Shown: in pieces, positions 38,447-47,435 of the stretch
How positions within the stretch are numbered: position 1 is the first letter of the stretch
Layout: each line of letters starts with the position of its first letter
NCBI RefSeq assembly: GCF_900177725.1
Contig: NZ_FXAT01000001.1
Location: forward strand, 868,001 to 932,000
Direction: 5' to 3'
Origin: Paraburkholderia susongensis
GTDB lineage: Bacteria > Pseudomonadota > Gammaproteobacteria > Burkholderiales > Burkholderiaceae
DNA: 64,000 bases
Notes under the pieces: generated by a model
What the model saw: the letters and a program-made list of their open reading frames with translations, nothing else
What the model was told of the DNA's origin: nothing
The model's database searches: none
Program-made: the position numbers and the translations under genes

Positions 38447-38549
38447 GAAACGCTTTTCCTGGCGTTCTCCCGAAGGGATTTCGTAACTTTCGGAATAATG
38501 AATTAAAGGTATTCTCTGCCGGCCCGTTTCACCACTGAAACGTTTTTCC
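38447..38549 (+). promoter_or_regulatory. Two candidate activator-binding sites (paired 13-bp elements)
   Basis: gaaacgcttttcc at 38447-38459 and gaaacgtttttcc at 38537-38549 differ by one base and are spaced exactly 90 bp. Each is an imperfect palindrome with GAAA/TTTC arms. They sit about 80 and 170 bases upstream of the -24/-12 promoter, the usual place for enhancer sites of a sigma54 activator. Binding is inferred only. Confidence 0.4.
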
Positions 38550-38615
38550 CGATTTTACCGACACGACTCCTTCTTTAGCGGGCCGCATCCAGACGTATCA
38601 AAGGATTGCGGGCGA

Positions 38616-38631
38616 TGGCACACGTTTCGCT
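38616..38631 (+). promoter_or_regulatory. Predicted sigma54 (-24/-12) promoter
   Basis: TGGCACacgttTCGCT matches the consensus TGGCAC-N5-TTGCW in all -24 bases and keeps the invariant GG-N10-GC (GG 38617-38618, GC 38629-38630). A start near 38642 would leave an 18-base leader containing the agggag ribosome site of the gene at 38660. Confidence 0.6.
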
Positions 38632-38659
38632 AAATGGCCCCGTACCAGGGAGAAATTTC

Positions 38660-39100
38660 ATGTCAATCGTTTTCCGCATTACTTTAATAAACCGGGCATC
38701 GTGCTTCGCAATTTGCGCAGTAATCGCCGTAGTAATCGCATTAAGCACGTTGCCGGCGGGCGCCAGCGCTCAGAGCGCACAAGCCGTATCGGCTCGATCC
38801 GCCGAGGCGGCGAAGCCAGAACTCACGGCGCGCGTTCCCACGGATGCCTGCAGCCAGTCCGACGCCCGCGTGCCGGGCGCATCCGGCGATGCTGCATCCT
38901 TGAACGATATTTTGCCCGGCGACCCGCCGCTGTCGCAGCAACGCGGCGGCGCGCCCGGCATGCTGAGGGTGGCCGCGATGTCGCAGCCCATGCAGGACGA
39001 CGGCAACCAGGTGACGTTATGGGACGAAATCGCGCCGCCTTTGCCGCTGCCGGTTCCGGTCGACGCCGCGCACGCCGCTCAAGGCAACATCGGCATGTAG
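38660..39100 (+). CDS. Small exported protein of unknown function, likely sigma54-controlled
   Basis: A 146-residue protein. The ATG at 38660 follows an agggag ribosome site and opens a signal peptide ([37 protein letters not shown], cut about residue 37). The mature part is polar and Pro-rich with no known domain; pieces such as [38 protein letters not shown] and the end GNIGM are distinctive. One mature cysteine (DACSQSD) is visible. It is divergent from the sigma54 activator and carries its own -24/-12 promoter, so it is probably that activator's target. Function cannot be assigned. Confidence 0.75.
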   Translation: MSIVFRITLINRASCFAICAVIAVVIALSTLPAGASAQSAQAVSARSAEAAKPELTARVPTDACSQSDARVPGASGDAASLNDILPGDPPLSQQRGGAPGMLRVAAMSQPMQDDGNQVTLWDEIAPPLPLPVPVDAAHAAQGNIGM

Positions 39101-39240
39101 CAGGGACAGTAGCGCGAACGGCTCGACATGCGGGACCGGCCGCCGCGCTGGACCACATGAGCCACGCGCCGCCCCCTCGCGCGGCGGCCCTCGCCGGCGC
39201 GTCGGGTAGAATCGTCCGGTTACGTTCCCTTTTCCATTCG

Positions 39241-39741
39241 ATGACGACGCTCACCCTGATCGTCGCTCGCGCCAGCAACGGCGTGATCGGCCGCGACAAC
39301 CAGTTGCCCTGGCGACTGCCCGAAGACCTCGCGTTCTTCAAGCGCACGACGATGGGCGCGCCCATCATCATGGGCCGCAAGACGCACGAGTCGATCGGGC
39401 GGCCGTTGCCGGGACGCCGCAACATCGTCGTGACGCGCGACGCCGCGCGGCGCTTTCAGGGGTGCGACACCGCCACCAACCTCAAGGACGCGCTGCTGCT
39501 CGCCGGACAGGATCAGGCGCCGCAAGCGTTTCTGATCGGCGGTGCGCAACTGTACGACGAAGGTCTGCGTCACGCGGACAAGCTCATCGTCACCGAGATC
39601 GCCGCCGATTTCAGCGGTGACGCGACCTTCCCCGCCATCGACAAAAACGTGTGGGAAGAAATCGCGCGCGAAACGCATCACGCCCACGCGCCGAACGACT
39701 TCGACTACGCGTTCGTGACGTACCAGCGCAAGGACGTCTGA
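39241..39741 (+). CDS. folA: Dihydrofolate reductase
   Basis: Reduces dihydrofolate to tetrahydrofolate with NADPH, closing the cycle with thyA. The 166-residue protein has the family start [27 protein letters not shown], with the conserved Trp and the acidic substrate-binding residue, then [26 protein letters not shown] and [13 protein letters not shown] for NADPH binding. A -10-like TAGAAT (39207-39212) lies 29 bases before the ATG. Length and motifs are normal; no change suggesting trimethoprim resistance can be judged by eye. Confidence 0.96.
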   Translation: MTTLTLIVARASNGVIGRDNQLPWRLPEDLAFFKRTTMGAPIIMGRKTHESIGRPLPGRRNIVVTRDAARRFQGCDTATNLKDALLLAGQDQAPQAFLIGGAQLYDEGLRHADKLIVTEIAADFSGDATFPAIDKNVWEEIARETHHAHAPNDFDYAFVTYQRKDV

Positions 39742-39794
39742 AGGCGAGCGCGGCGGCCGGCTCGTCCGGGCAGCACAACGCTTCCAGTAAAAAA

Positions 39795-39824
39795 GGCCAC
39801 GCAACCTTCGTTGCGTGGCCTTTT
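39795..39824. terminator. Bidirectional terminator between folA and pmbA
   Basis: A 10-bp perfect stem (GGCCACGCAA with TTGCGTGGCC) with a CCTTCG loop is flanked by A residues on the left and T residues on the right, so it can end transcripts from both convergent genes. Confidence 0.85.
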
Positions 39825-39870
39825 CATTGCTACGGAGCGAGCGGGCCGAAGCCCCTGAGACTCGCCCCGC

Positions 39871-41241
39871 TCACTGTCCCGCGATCGTCATCCGCTCGAT
39901 CAGCACCGAGCCGGTCTGCTTGGTGCCGCGCGTAATCGTATCCGCGCCGATCGCGACGATGTGGCGGAACATTTCCTGCAGCGTGCTCGCGACCGTGATC
40001 TCCTCGACCGGATACTGAATCTTGCCGTTCTCGACCCAGAAGCCCGAGGCGCCGCGCGAGTAGTCGCCTGTCACGTAGTTCACGCCCTGCCCCATCAGCT
40101 CGGTCAGCAGAAGACCGGTGCCGAGCTTCTTCAGCATGGCTTCGAAATCGTCTTCGGGACGCGTGTTCGAGCTGAGCAGCGAGAGGTTGTGCGAGCCGCC
40201 CGCGTTGCCGGTGGTCTGCATGCCGAGCTTGCGCGCCGAATAGGTGGACAGGAAGTAGCCTTCCACGACGCCGTTCTTGACGACCGAACGCTGGCGCGTG
40301 CGCACGCCTTCCTCGTCGAACGGCGCGCTGCCCATCGCGCGCGCGACGTGCGGATCTTCGAGCACCTGCACGTGCGGCGCGAACACCGGCTTGCCGAGGC
40401 TGTCGACCAGAAACGAGGTCTTGCGATACAGCGCGCCGCCGCTCGTCGCCTGCACGAATGCGCCGAGCAGCCCGGCCGCGAGCGGCGCTTCGAACAGCAC
40501 CGGCACCTTACGCGTATCGAGACCGCGCGCGCCGATGCGCGCGAGCGCGCGCTGCGCCGCGTAGCGGCCCACCGCTTCGGGGTCCGCGAGCTCGCCGGCG
40601 CTGCGCGTCGACGTGTACCAGTCGTCGCGCTGCATGTTGCGGCCGCTGCCCGCGATCGGCGCGCACGCAATGTAGTGGCGCGAATACGGATAGCCGGCGA
40701 GAAAACCGCGCGACGTAGCCAGCACGAACTGCGAGTGCTGCGCCGACACGCTCGCGCCTTCCGAATTTTTGATCTGCGGATCGGTGGCGAACGCGGCGTC
40801 TTCGGCGCGGCGCGCGATTTCCACCGCTTCGTCGGCGGACAGGTTCCACGGGTGATAGAGATCGAGGTCGCGCGGCGCGGTTTCGAGCAGTTCGGCTTCG
40901 GCGAGGCCCGCGCAGTCGTCTTCGGCGGTGAAGCGGGCGATGTTGTAGGCCGCCGCGACCGTGTCCTTCAACGCTTGCGACGAAAAGTCCGAGGTGCTCG
41001 CGTTGCCGCGCTTCTTGCCGATGAACACCGTCACGCCGACCATCTTGTCGCGGTTGTGCTCGATCGTCTCGACTTCGCCACGCCGCACGGAGACGGACAG
41101 GCCATCGCCCTCGGAGATTTCGGTTGCGGCATCGGTGCCGCCGAGCGCCTTCGCGTGACGAAGGATGTCCGAGGCGATTTCCTTCAGTTCGTCCTGGGTA
41201 TGCGGAAAAAAGCGCTGCTTGACGTCCATGTCTGCTGCCAT
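39871..41241 (-). CDS. pmbA: Metalloprotease subunit PmbA/TldE
   Basis: TldD/PmbA-family protein. PmbA (TldE) forms a heterodimer with TldD that degrades unfolded peptides and trims modified peptides such as microcin B17; PmbA itself lacks the metal site. The 456-residue product shows the family pattern DGLSVSVRRGEVETIEHNRDK, VTVFIGKKRGNASTSDFS, VLFEAPLAAGLLGAFVQATSGGALYRK and LLLTELMGQGVNYVTGDYSRGASGFWVENG. The ATG at 41241 is chosen; MDVKQ 12 bases further in is an alternative. No tldD is in the window. Confidence 0.94.
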   Translation of the reverse strand: MAADMDVKQRFFPHTQDELKEIASDILRHAKALGGTDAATEISEGDGLSVSVRRGEVETIEHNRDKMVGVTVFIGKKRGNASTSDFSSQALKDTVAAAYNIARFTAEDDCAGLAEAELLETAPRDLDLYHPWNLSADEAVEIARRAEDAAFATDPQIKNSEGASVSAQHSQFVLATSRGFLAGYPYSRHYIACAPIAGSGRNMQRDDWYTSTRSAGELADPEAVGRYAAQRALARIGARGLDTRKVPVLFEAPLAAGLLGAFVQATSGGALYRKTSFLVDSLGKPVFAPHVQVLEDPHVARAMGSAPFDEEGVRTRQRSVVKNGVVEGYFLSTYSARKLGMQTTGNAGGSHNLSLLSSNTRPEDDFEAMLKKLGTGLLLTELMGQGVNYVTGDYSRGASGFWVENGKIQYPVEEITVASTLQEMFRHIVAIGADTITRGTKQTGSVLIERMTIAGQ

Positions 41242-41480
41242 TGTGGTTGCCGTCCTGTTCGGGGCCGCGCGGCCCTGGGTAGGCGCGCTCTGCTCGCCCT
41301 TGCCACGCGAAGGTGCGCGTGACGGCGTATGAGCGCGGAATAAATATATCCCGCGATCATAGCAAGGTACGCGACGCCGTACCTGGCATTCGCGAGCGCG
41401 CGTAAGGGCTTCGCACCCGCGCCGCCGCCGCGGCGGTAAATCAGCGGACCCGCGCGGCCGGTTGGGCACACGCCGCACGT

Positions 41481-41486
41481 TACAAT
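41481..41486 (+). promoter_or_regulatory. Candidate -10 element directly before darP
   Basis: TACAAT ends six bases before the darP ATG at 41493. A transcript started from it would begin at or next to the start codon, i.e. a leaderless mRNA. The matching -35 region is poor. Confidence 0.35.
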
Positions 41487-41492
41487 ATCGGC

Positions 41493-42113
41493 ATGACACG
41501 CAAAACCCGCATTCAACCCATCGAATCCGTCGTGACAGAAGTCGACGAGAACGGCTACGACCGCCCCAGCAAGTCCCAGATCAAGCGCGAAATGCATGCG
41601 CTGCAGGAACTAGGCGCGGCGCTCGTCGAGCTGCCCAAGGACGCGCTCAAGCGCATGCCGATGCCCGAAAAGCTCGACGAAGCCGTGCGCGAAGCGCGCC
41701 GCATCACCGATCACGAAGGCAGGCGCCGCCAGATCCAGTACGTCGGCCGCGTGATGCGCACGCTGCACGGCGAGGAAACCGCCGCGCTGCGCACCGCGCT
41801 CGACGCCTACAAGGGCGTCAACAAGGCGGAAACGGCGAAGCTGCACTGGGTCGAGCGCACCCGCGAGAAGCTGCTCGCCGACGACGCCGCGCTCACCGAG
41901 TTCATCCGTCAGCACCCGGGCGCCGATCCGCAGCAGGGCCGTACGCTGATCCGCAACGCGCGCAAGGAAGCACTGCAGGGCAAGCCGCCGCGCTACTTCC
42001 GTGAACTGTTCCAGTGGATCAAAAACGCGGCCGGCACGGACGAAGCCGACACCGACGACGCTCAAGACGCTGACCTCGCCCCGGAAGACGACGATGACGA
42101 CCGCGACGCCTGA
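41493..42113 (+). CDS. darP: Ribosome biogenesis factor DarP (YjgA, DUF615)
   Basis: A 206-residue, strongly charged protein of the YjgA/DarP family, which binds late 50S ribosomal precursors. Conserved blocks are [48 protein letters not shown] and [25 protein letters not shown]. It ends in an acidic tail ([15 protein letters not shown]). There is no Shine-Dalgarno upstream and a -10 element sits almost on the start codon, suggesting leaderless translation. The last 20 bases overlap the start of mog. Confidence 0.94.
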   Translation: MTRKTRIQPIESVVTEVDENGYDRPSKSQIKREMHALQELGAALVELPKDALKRMPMPEKLDEAVREARRITDHEGRRRQIQYVGRVMRTLHGEETAALRTALDAYKGVNKAETAKLHWVERTREKLLADDAALTEFIRQHPGADPQQGRTLIRNARKEALQGKPPRYFRELFQWIKNAAGTDEADTDDAQDADLAPEDDDDDRDA

Positions 42114-42756
42114 TCCACGCAAGCAACGTAATCACCCCGACGAAATCGTGATCGGCCTCGTGTCGATCAGCGACCGCGCATCGGCGGGCGTGTACGAGGA
42201 CAAGGGTATTCCGGCGCTGCAGGAATGGCTCGGCCAGGCGCTGACGTCGCCGTGGCGGGTCGTCACGCGGCTGATCCAGGACGATGCGCCGACCATTTCC
42301 GCGACGCTGATCGAACTCGTCGACGTAGTGAACTGCGATCTCGTGCTGACCACGGGCGGCACGGGTCCGTCGCGCCGCGACGTGACGCCCGAGGCGACGC
42401 TCGCGGTCGCGACGAAGGAGATGCGGGGCTTTGGCGAGCAGATGCGGCAGATCAGCCTCAATTTCGTGCCGACCGCGATCCTGTCGCGTCAGGTCGCGGT
42501 GATCCGCGAAACGGCCACGCACGCGGCGCTCATCATCAACCTGCCGGGGCAGCCGAAGTCGATCCGGGAAACGCTGGAAGGTCTGCGAGACGGCGCAGCG
42601 GGAGAAACGGGCAAGGCGGCGCTCAAGGTGCCGGGAATTTTCGCGGCGGTGCCCTACTGCATCGATCTGATCGGCGGCCCGTACGTGGAAACCAACGCCG
42701 ACGTGGTCAAGGCGTTCCGGCCGAAGAGCGCGCTGCGCGCTCCACGGCCGGACTGA
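42094..42756 (+). CDS. mog: Molybdopterin adenylyltransferase Mog
   Basis: Adenylylates molybdopterin before MoeA inserts molybdate. The 220-residue protein has the MoCF fold signatures [44 protein letters not shown] and [18 protein letters not shown]. The start at 42094 overlaps the darP frame by 20 bases, so translation is coupled. It acts in the same pathway as moaA, mobA and moeA at 5.1-8.2 kb, yet lies 34 kb away. Confidence 0.94.
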   Translation: MTTATPDPRKQRNHPDEIVIGLVSISDRASAGVYEDKGIPALQEWLGQALTSPWRVVTRLIQDDAPTISATLIELVDVVNCDLVLTTGGTGPSRRDVTPEATLAVATKEMRGFGEQMRQISLNFVPTAILSRQVAVIRETATHAALIINLPGQPKSIRETLEGLRDGAAGETGKAALKVPGIFAAVPYCIDLIGGPYVETNADVVKAFRPKSALRAPRPD

Positions 42757-42807
42757 GGTTTGGCTGGCGCTTATCCGCCGTCGTTACCGGCCGTCGTTAT
42801 CCGCCGC

Positions 42808-43425
42808 CTATTCGGCGCTCGCGGATGCGTCCGGCGCCGGCTGTGACGGCACGAGGAAATGCTCGCGGTAGTACTTCAGCTCGTCGATCGACTCGTGGAT
42901 GTCGGCGAGCGCCGTGTGCATCGCGCGCTTCTGGAAGCCTTTGTAGATGGCCGGCTGCCAGCGCCGGCACAGTTCCTTGAGCGTGCTCACGTCGAGATTG
43001 CGGTAATGGAAGAAGCGCTCGAGGTCCGGCATCCAGCGCGCCATGAAACGGCGGTCCTGGCAGATCGAATTGCCGCACATCGGCGACTTGCCGGGCGGCA
43101 CGTAAGCGCCGAGAAAATCGCGGATCAGCTCGGTAGCATCCGCCTCGCTGACCGTCGACGCCTTCACGCGATCGATCAGCCCCGAGCGGCCATGCGTGTT
43201 CTGGTTCCATTCGTCCATTTTTGCGAGCGTTTCATCGCTCTGATGGATCGCCAGCACCGGGCCTTCGACCATCCTGTCGAGCGTCGAATTCGTCACCACC
43301 ACCGCGATTTCGATGATGCGGTCGGTGTCGGGCTCGAGCCCGGTCATTTCCATGTCCAGCCAGACGAGATTCATGTCGCTGCGCACGAGCGGCGGCTGTT
43401 CGGTGGATGCGAGGATGTCAGTCAT
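42808..43425 (-). CDS. orn: Oligoribonuclease
   Basis: 3'-5' exonuclease that clears 2-5 nucleotide RNAs and the c-di-GMP breakdown product pGpG. The 205-residue protein carries the DEDDh motifs: [22 protein letters not shown] (first Asp and Glu), [16 protein letters not shown] and the final [11 protein letters not shown] block. The start at 43425 gives a 17-residue leader before the domain; the next ATG, 51 bases in ([12 protein letters not shown]), is a close alternative that matches E. coli length better. A very long upstream open frame is a shadow of the divergent protease gene. Confidence 0.94.
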   Translation of the reverse strand: MTDILASTEQPPLVRSDMNLVWLDMEMTGLEPDTDRIIEIAVVVTNSTLDRMVEGPVLAIHQSDETLAKMDEWNQNTHGRSGLIDRVKASTVSEADATELIRDFLGAYVPPGKSPMCGNSICQDRRFMARWMPDLERFFHYRNLDVSTLKELCRRWQPAIYKGFQKRAMHTALADIHESIDELKYYREHFLVPSQPAPDASASAE

Positions 43426-43643
43426 GAAGGCAACCCTGATGGCCTGGCGGCGGAGTTCGCTGGAAACCCGCGCCGCGGCGTGTGTTCGTTTGAAATGGAT
43501 TCGCTGTTCGAGCCGGCCCGTCGGCGCTGAAGCGGCGGTCGCGGACCGCTGCTTTGGAGCAGCGCTTCGAAGCGCCGCCTTGCATTGCTGTCTTGAACCA
43601 TTGCTTTGAGCCGTATCGCCCCGCCGCGAAGCGGGAAGAAACA

Positions 43644-43649
43644 TATAAT
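43644..43649 (+). promoter_or_regulatory. Candidate -10 of the M48 protease gene
   Basis: A perfect TATAAT stands 28 bases before the ATG at 43678, in a short AT-rich patch between the divergent orn and protease genes. No good -35 is seen at normal distance. Confidence 0.4.
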
Positions 43650-43677
43650 TCTCGCATAGATACCACGGAATCCCCGG

Positions 43678-44937
43678 ATGCCTACCCTGTACTTCACCGC
43701 TCTGTTCGTCATCGCCGTCGTCGCGATGGTCGGCACCAAACTCTGGCTCGCGTCGCGGCAGATCCGCTTCGTCGCCGCCCACCGCGAACAGGTGCCGAGC
43801 CAGTTCGCGACCACTATCGCGCTCACCGCGCACCAGCGCGCCGCCGACTACACCGTCGAGCGCACGCGGCTTGCGATGATCGAGATCGTCGTCGGCGCGG
43901 CCGTGCTGATCGGGCTCACGCTGCTTGGCGGCGTGCAGGCGCTCGATCTCGCGATCTCCGACTGGCTCGGGCGCGGCTATGCCGGCCAGATCGCGCTCGT
44001 CGCAGCCGTCATCGCGATCACGGGAGCGATCGACCTGCCGTTCGATTACTACCGGCAGTTCGTCGTCGAGCAACGCTTCGGCTTCAATCGCATGAGCAAA
44101 GGCCTGTTCTTCTTCGACCGGCTCAAGGGCGCCCTGCTCGGCGTCGCGTTCGGTCTGCCGCTGCTGTTCGTCGTGTTGTGGCTCATGAACCGGGCCGGCA
44201 GCTTGTGGTGGCTGTGGGCGTGGGTCGTGTGGGTCGCGTTCCAGATGTTCGGTCTGCTGATTTTCCCGACCTTCATCGCACCGCTCTTCAACAAGTTCGA
44301 GCCGCTCAAGGACGACGCGCTGGTGAGCCGCATCGAAGCGCTGATGAAGCGCTGCGGCTTCGCCGCCAAGGGCCTGTTCGTGATGGACGGCAGCCGCCGC
44401 TCGGCGCACGGCAATGCGTACTTCACCGGCTTCGGCGCGAGCAAGCGCATCGTGTTCTTCGACACGCTGCTCGCGCGCCTGTCGGGCCGCGAGATCGAAG
44501 CGGTGCTCGCGCACGAACTCGGCCACTTCAAGCGCCGTCACGTGATGAAGCGCATGCTCGTCACGTTCGCGATCAGTCTCGCGATGCTCGCGCTGCTCGG
44601 CTGGCTGACGCAGTGCGTGTGGTTCTACGAGGGGCTCGGGGTGCGGCCGTCGCTGATCGGCGGCAATAGCGGGCTCGCGCTCGTGCTGTTCTTCCTCGCG
44701 CTGCCGGTGTTCATGTTCTTCGTTACGCCGCTCGGCAGCCTCAGCTCGCGCAAGCACGAGTTCGAAGCCGACGCGTTCGCCGCGACACAAACCGACGCGC
44801 AAGATCTCGTCAATGCGCTCGTCAAGCTGTACGAGGACAACGCGTCGACGCTGACGCCCGATCCGCTCTACACCGCCTTCTACTACTCGCATCCGCCGGC
44901 CTCGCAGCGGATCGACCGACTGCTGCGGCACGCATGA
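43678..44937 (+). CDS. M48-family membrane metalloprotease (Ste24/CAAX-type)
   Basis: A 419-residue zinc protease of the inner membrane. The zinc motif HELGH is at 279-283, the third ligand is in [12 protein letters not shown] near residue 361, and FNKFEPLKD plus [21 protein letters not shown] are typical Ste24-like segments. Six or seven hydrophobic segments surround the active site, as in CAAX proteases; bacterial substrates of this branch are not known, and a role in membrane-protein quality control is an inference. Its stop overlaps the rsgA start by four bases. Confidence 0.92.
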   Translation: MPTLYFTALFVIAVVAMVGTKLWLASRQIRFVAAHREQVPSQFATTIALTAHQRAADYTVERTRLAMIEIVVGAAVLIGLTLLGGVQALDLAISDWLGRGYAGQIALVAAVIAITGAIDLPFDYYRQFVVEQRFGFNRMSKGLFFFDRLKGALLGVAFGLPLLFVVLWLMNRAGSLWWLWAWVVWVAFQMFGLLIFPTFIAPLFNKFEPLKDDALVSRIEALMKRCGFAAKGLFVMDGSRRSAHGNAYFTGFGASKRIVFFDTLLARLSGREIEAVLAHELGHFKRRHVMKRMLVTFAISLAMLALLGWLTQCVWFYEGLGVRPSLIGGNSGLALVLFFLALPVFMFFVTPLGSLSSRKHEFEADAFAATQTDAQDLVNALVKLYEDNASTLTPDPLYTAFYYSHPPASQRIDRLLRHA

Positions 44938-45932
44938 GCGGCCGCGCCCCGAAGAAGGCGTCGCGCGGCGCGCAAGCCGCCGCGTCCGGCACGCATGGCG
45001 CGCGCACGGGCGGCCTCGTGGTGGCCGCGCATGGCCGCCACTATCTCGTTGCGCCTGAAGACGGCGGTGCGTTGCTGCAATGCTTCCCGCGCGGCAAGCG
45101 CAGCGAGGTGGCGGTCGGCGATCGCGTGATCTACGAGCCGACTTCCGCGGATCAGGGCGTGATCGTCGAGATCGGCGAACGGCGCAACCTGCTCTATCGC
45201 TCGGATCAGTACAAGTCGAAGCTGTTCGCGGCCAATCTCGACCAGTTGCTGATCGTGCTCGCGACCGAGCCGCATTTCAGCGAGGACCTGCTCGGCCGCG
45301 CGCTCGTCGCCGCCGAGGAGAACGAGCTGAAGCCGCTGATCGTGCTGAACAAGATCGACGTGACCGATGCTTTGGACGGCGCGCGCAGGCGGCTGGAACC
45401 GTATCGCGCGCTCGGCTATACGGTCCTCGAAGTGTCGATCCGGATGCAGCCCGAGGCCGCGCGCGCCGTGCTGACCGAACATCTGCGCGGTCACGCGACG
45501 CTGCTGCTCGGCCAATCCGGCATGGGCAAATCGACGCTCGTGAACCTGCTGATTCCGGACGCCGAAGTCGCGACGCGCGAGATTTCAACCGCATTGAACA
45601 GCGGACGGCATACCACGACGTTCACGCGTCTTTATCCGCTGCCGACCCCGGACAGCACGGACGGCATGGTTCGCGTGAATGGCGCGGCCGGCGCATTGAT
45701 CGATTCGCCGGGCTTCCAGGAATTCGGCCTGCATCACCTGACCGAAGGCAAGCTCGAACGCGCATTCCCTGAATTCCGGCCGCTGCTGCCGAACTGCCGC
45801 TTCTATAACTGCCATCACTTGCACGAGCCCGGCTGCGCGATTCTCGAAGCCGTCGCGGACGGCCGCATCCGGCGCGAACGGCATGCGCTCTATGCGCAGC
45901 TCGTGCACGAAGCCAGCCAGATCGTTCGCTGA
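44934..45932 (+). CDS. rsgA: Small ribosomal subunit biogenesis GTPase RsgA
   Basis: Circularly permuted GTPase that checks 30S maturation. The G motifs appear in permuted order: NKID (139-142) first, then the P-loop GQSGMGKST (193-201), then DSPGF (257-261). An OB domain precedes them and a zinc-binding tail [15 protein letters not shown] follows near residue 295. The first 27 residues are a basic Ala/Gly/Arg-rich leader. ATGA overlap with the protease gene and a one-base gap to the next gene indicate a three-gene operon. Confidence 0.95.
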   Translation: MSGRAPKKASRGAQAAASGTHGARTGGLVVAAHGRHYLVAPEDGGALLQCFPRGKRSEVAVGDRVIYEPTSADQGVIVEIGERRNLLYRSDQYKSKLFAANLDQLLIVLATEPHFSEDLLGRALVAAEENELKPLIVLNKIDVTDALDGARRRLEPYRALGYTVLEVSIRMQPEAARAVLTEHLRGHATLLLGQSGMGKSTLVNLLIPDAEVATREISTALNSGRHTTTFTRLYPLPTPDSTDGMVRVNGAAGALIDSPGFQEFGLHHLTEGKLERAFPEFRPLLPNCRFYNCHHLHEPGCAILEAVADGRIRRERHALYAQLVHEASQIVR

Positions 45933-45933
45933 C

Positions 45934-46254
45934 ATGAAGCTGATGCGCGCGCCGAACCTGATCACCGGACAGCATTGGGTCAACGTGCTCGAGACCGCGG
46001 GTATTGCGTGCGAATTGCACAACCGCTATCTGAACGGCGCGCTCGGCGAGATTCCGGCGGATCAGTGCGCACCGGAGTTATGGCTCGTCGACGAACGCGA
46101 CGAGGCGATCGCGCGGCGTCTGATCGAGGCGGCATCGCAGGGTCCGGCACCGGGCGCGCCGGGCTGGCGATGCCAGCATTGCGGCGAAATGCTCGAAGCG
46201 CAGTTCACCGTGTGCTGGCAATGCGGGACTGCGCGCGATCCGCTGAAGGGATGA
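45934..46254 (+). CDS. DUF2007-family protein with zinc ribbon
   Basis: A 106-residue protein. The N-terminal part (MKLMRAPNLITGQHWVNVLETAGIACELHNRYLNGALGEIP) is the DUF2007 domain, and the C-terminal part has two Cys pairs, CQHC and CWQC, that form a rubredoxin/zinc-ribbon knuckle. DUF2007 proteins are often called signal-transducing proteins, but the role is unproven. It begins one base after the rsgA stop, so it is co-translated with it. Confidence 0.88.
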   Translation: MKLMRAPNLITGQHWVNVLETAGIACELHNRYLNGALGEIPADQCAPELWLVDERDEAIARRLIEAASQGPAPGAPGWRCQHCGEMLEAQFTVCWQCGTARDPLKG

Positions 46255-46312
46255 CGCGAAGGCAGGCTGGTCGCGATGCTTGCCGCGCTATCCGTAGGGC
46301 GGCCGGGAATTG

Positions 46313-46340
46313 AAAAAGCCAGGCGATACCCCGGCTTTTT
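46313..46340. terminator. Bidirectional terminator between DUF2007 gene and cobD-like gene
   Basis: AAAAAGCC pairs with GGCTTTTT, and two further G-C pairs close the loop after one mismatch. The A and T runs are placed to serve both convergent genes. Confidence 0.75.
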
Positions 46341-46368
46341 CATTTGATGCGCGAGCGACGCGGCGGCT

Positions 46369-47307
46369 TCAGGCAAGCCATACCGCGATGGTCAGCATCA
46401 ACAGCAGGATCATCCATAGCACGACTGCGCGCCATACGAGACCCACCGCCGATTGCAGCGTGCGCGGCGTGCAGTCGTCGCCGACCTGCATCGGACCGCC
46501 GTCGCCAGTGGCGAGTGCGTCGAGGCTCGACGGTTCCGCGAGCGGCCCGGCGAGGCGCGCGCCGAGCGCCCCGCTTCCCGCGGCGAGCAGTACGCCATCG
46601 TTCGCATCGGGCCATTGCCGCGCGTGATTGCGCCACGCGTAGATCGCGTCCTCGAAATTGCCGACGATCGCAAAGCCGAGCGACGTCAGCCGCGCCGGCA
46701 CCCAGTCGATCACGAAGAACGCGCGCTGAGCGAAGCTCGAAAAGGCGACGGTACGATCGTCGGCCGGCCGCGCCCATGCGCGCGCGAGGTATTCGGCGCA
46801 GCGGTACAGCACGGCGCCCGCGGGACCGACCGGAATCAGGAACCAGAAGAACACGCCGAACACGTGACGGTGCGACGCGACCACCGCGTGAATCAGCGTA
46901 TGACGCACGATCTCGCTGACCGGCATGTCGACGGTATCGAGCCCGGTCCATTCGTTGAGGATTTCGCGCGCGCGCGGCACGTCGTCGTTGTTCAACGCGA
47001 GATGGATGTCGGTGAAGTAATGGCTGAACTGCCGGAAGCCGAGCGTGAAGTACAGCACCACGACGTTCCACATGAACGCCAGCAGAAAGTGAATGTGATA
47101 CAGCACGTAGTAGACGAGCGCGACCGCGAGCGTCCAGGGCACCACCACCACGAGCCATGCGAGCAGACCGTGTCGTTGCTTGCCGGCGTCGAATCCGTGC
47201 GCCGCCGACTCCGCATGGTATTGAAGCAACGCGGACACCGGATTGTTCGGTGACAGTGCGCGTACCTGTTCAATGATCAGAGCCAGCAATACGGAGAAAA
47301 AAGTCAT
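46369..47307 (-). CDS. CobD/CbiB-family membrane protein
   Basis: A 312-residue membrane protein with the CobD/CbiB-type layout: an N-terminal hydrophobic segment followed by PNNPV, then LGFRQFSHYFTDIHLALNNDDVPRAREILNEWTGLDT, and VIDWVPARLTSLGFAIVGNFEDAIYAWR, the most conserved block. CbiB joins aminopropanol to cobyric acid, but this branch is also related to AmpE and is found without cobalamin genes. No other cobalamin gene occurs here, so a corrin function should not be assumed. Confidence 0.85.
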   Translation of the reverse strand: MTFFSVLLALIIEQVRALSPNNPVSALLQYHAESAAHGFDAGKQRHGLLAWLVVVVPWTLAVALVYYVLYHIHFLLAFMWNVVVLYFTLGFRQFSHYFTDIHLALNNDDVPRAREILNEWTGLDTVDMPVSEIVRHTLIHAVVASHRHVFGVFFWFLIPVGPAGAVLYRCAEYLARAWARPADDRTVAFSSFAQRAFFVIDWVPARLTSLGFAIVGNFEDAIYAWRNHARQWPDANDGVLLAAGSGALGARLAGPLAEPSSLDALATGDGGPMQVGDDCTPRTLQSAVGLVWRAVVLWMILLLMLTIAVWLA

Positions 47308-47435
47308 GCGGTGCGCCGTGCTTTTTGAGTTTTTACGATTGTTTTATAACGATAGCACAGGGTCGGATGCGACTGAACGTGGACACTGACAAACCACCGA
47401 CAACTGCATCGTCCGCGCAACTCTGCCCGTCCAAC

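Larger units (their letters stand above)
38123..38659. other. 537-bp AT-richer control region between the activator and its divergent neighbour
   Basis: Its base composition is clearly lower in GC than the rest of the window, especially 38330-38580. It contains two near-identical GAAACGYTTTTCC-like elements and a -24/-12 promoter, annotated separately. A short GGCC hairpin followed by six T residues (38287-38307) is also present, but its stem is only 4 bp. No gene is seen. Confidence 0.6.

Noticed and set aside
42808..44931. 707-codon minus frame that seems to fuse orn to a large N-terminal domain
   Set aside because: The upstream 500 codons are the antisense of the M48 protease gene; real Orn homology starts at 43425.
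46369..47307. Cobalamin synthesis function for the CobD/CbiB-like gene
   Set aside because: No other cobalamin gene is present and the family also contains AmpE-like proteins of other function.
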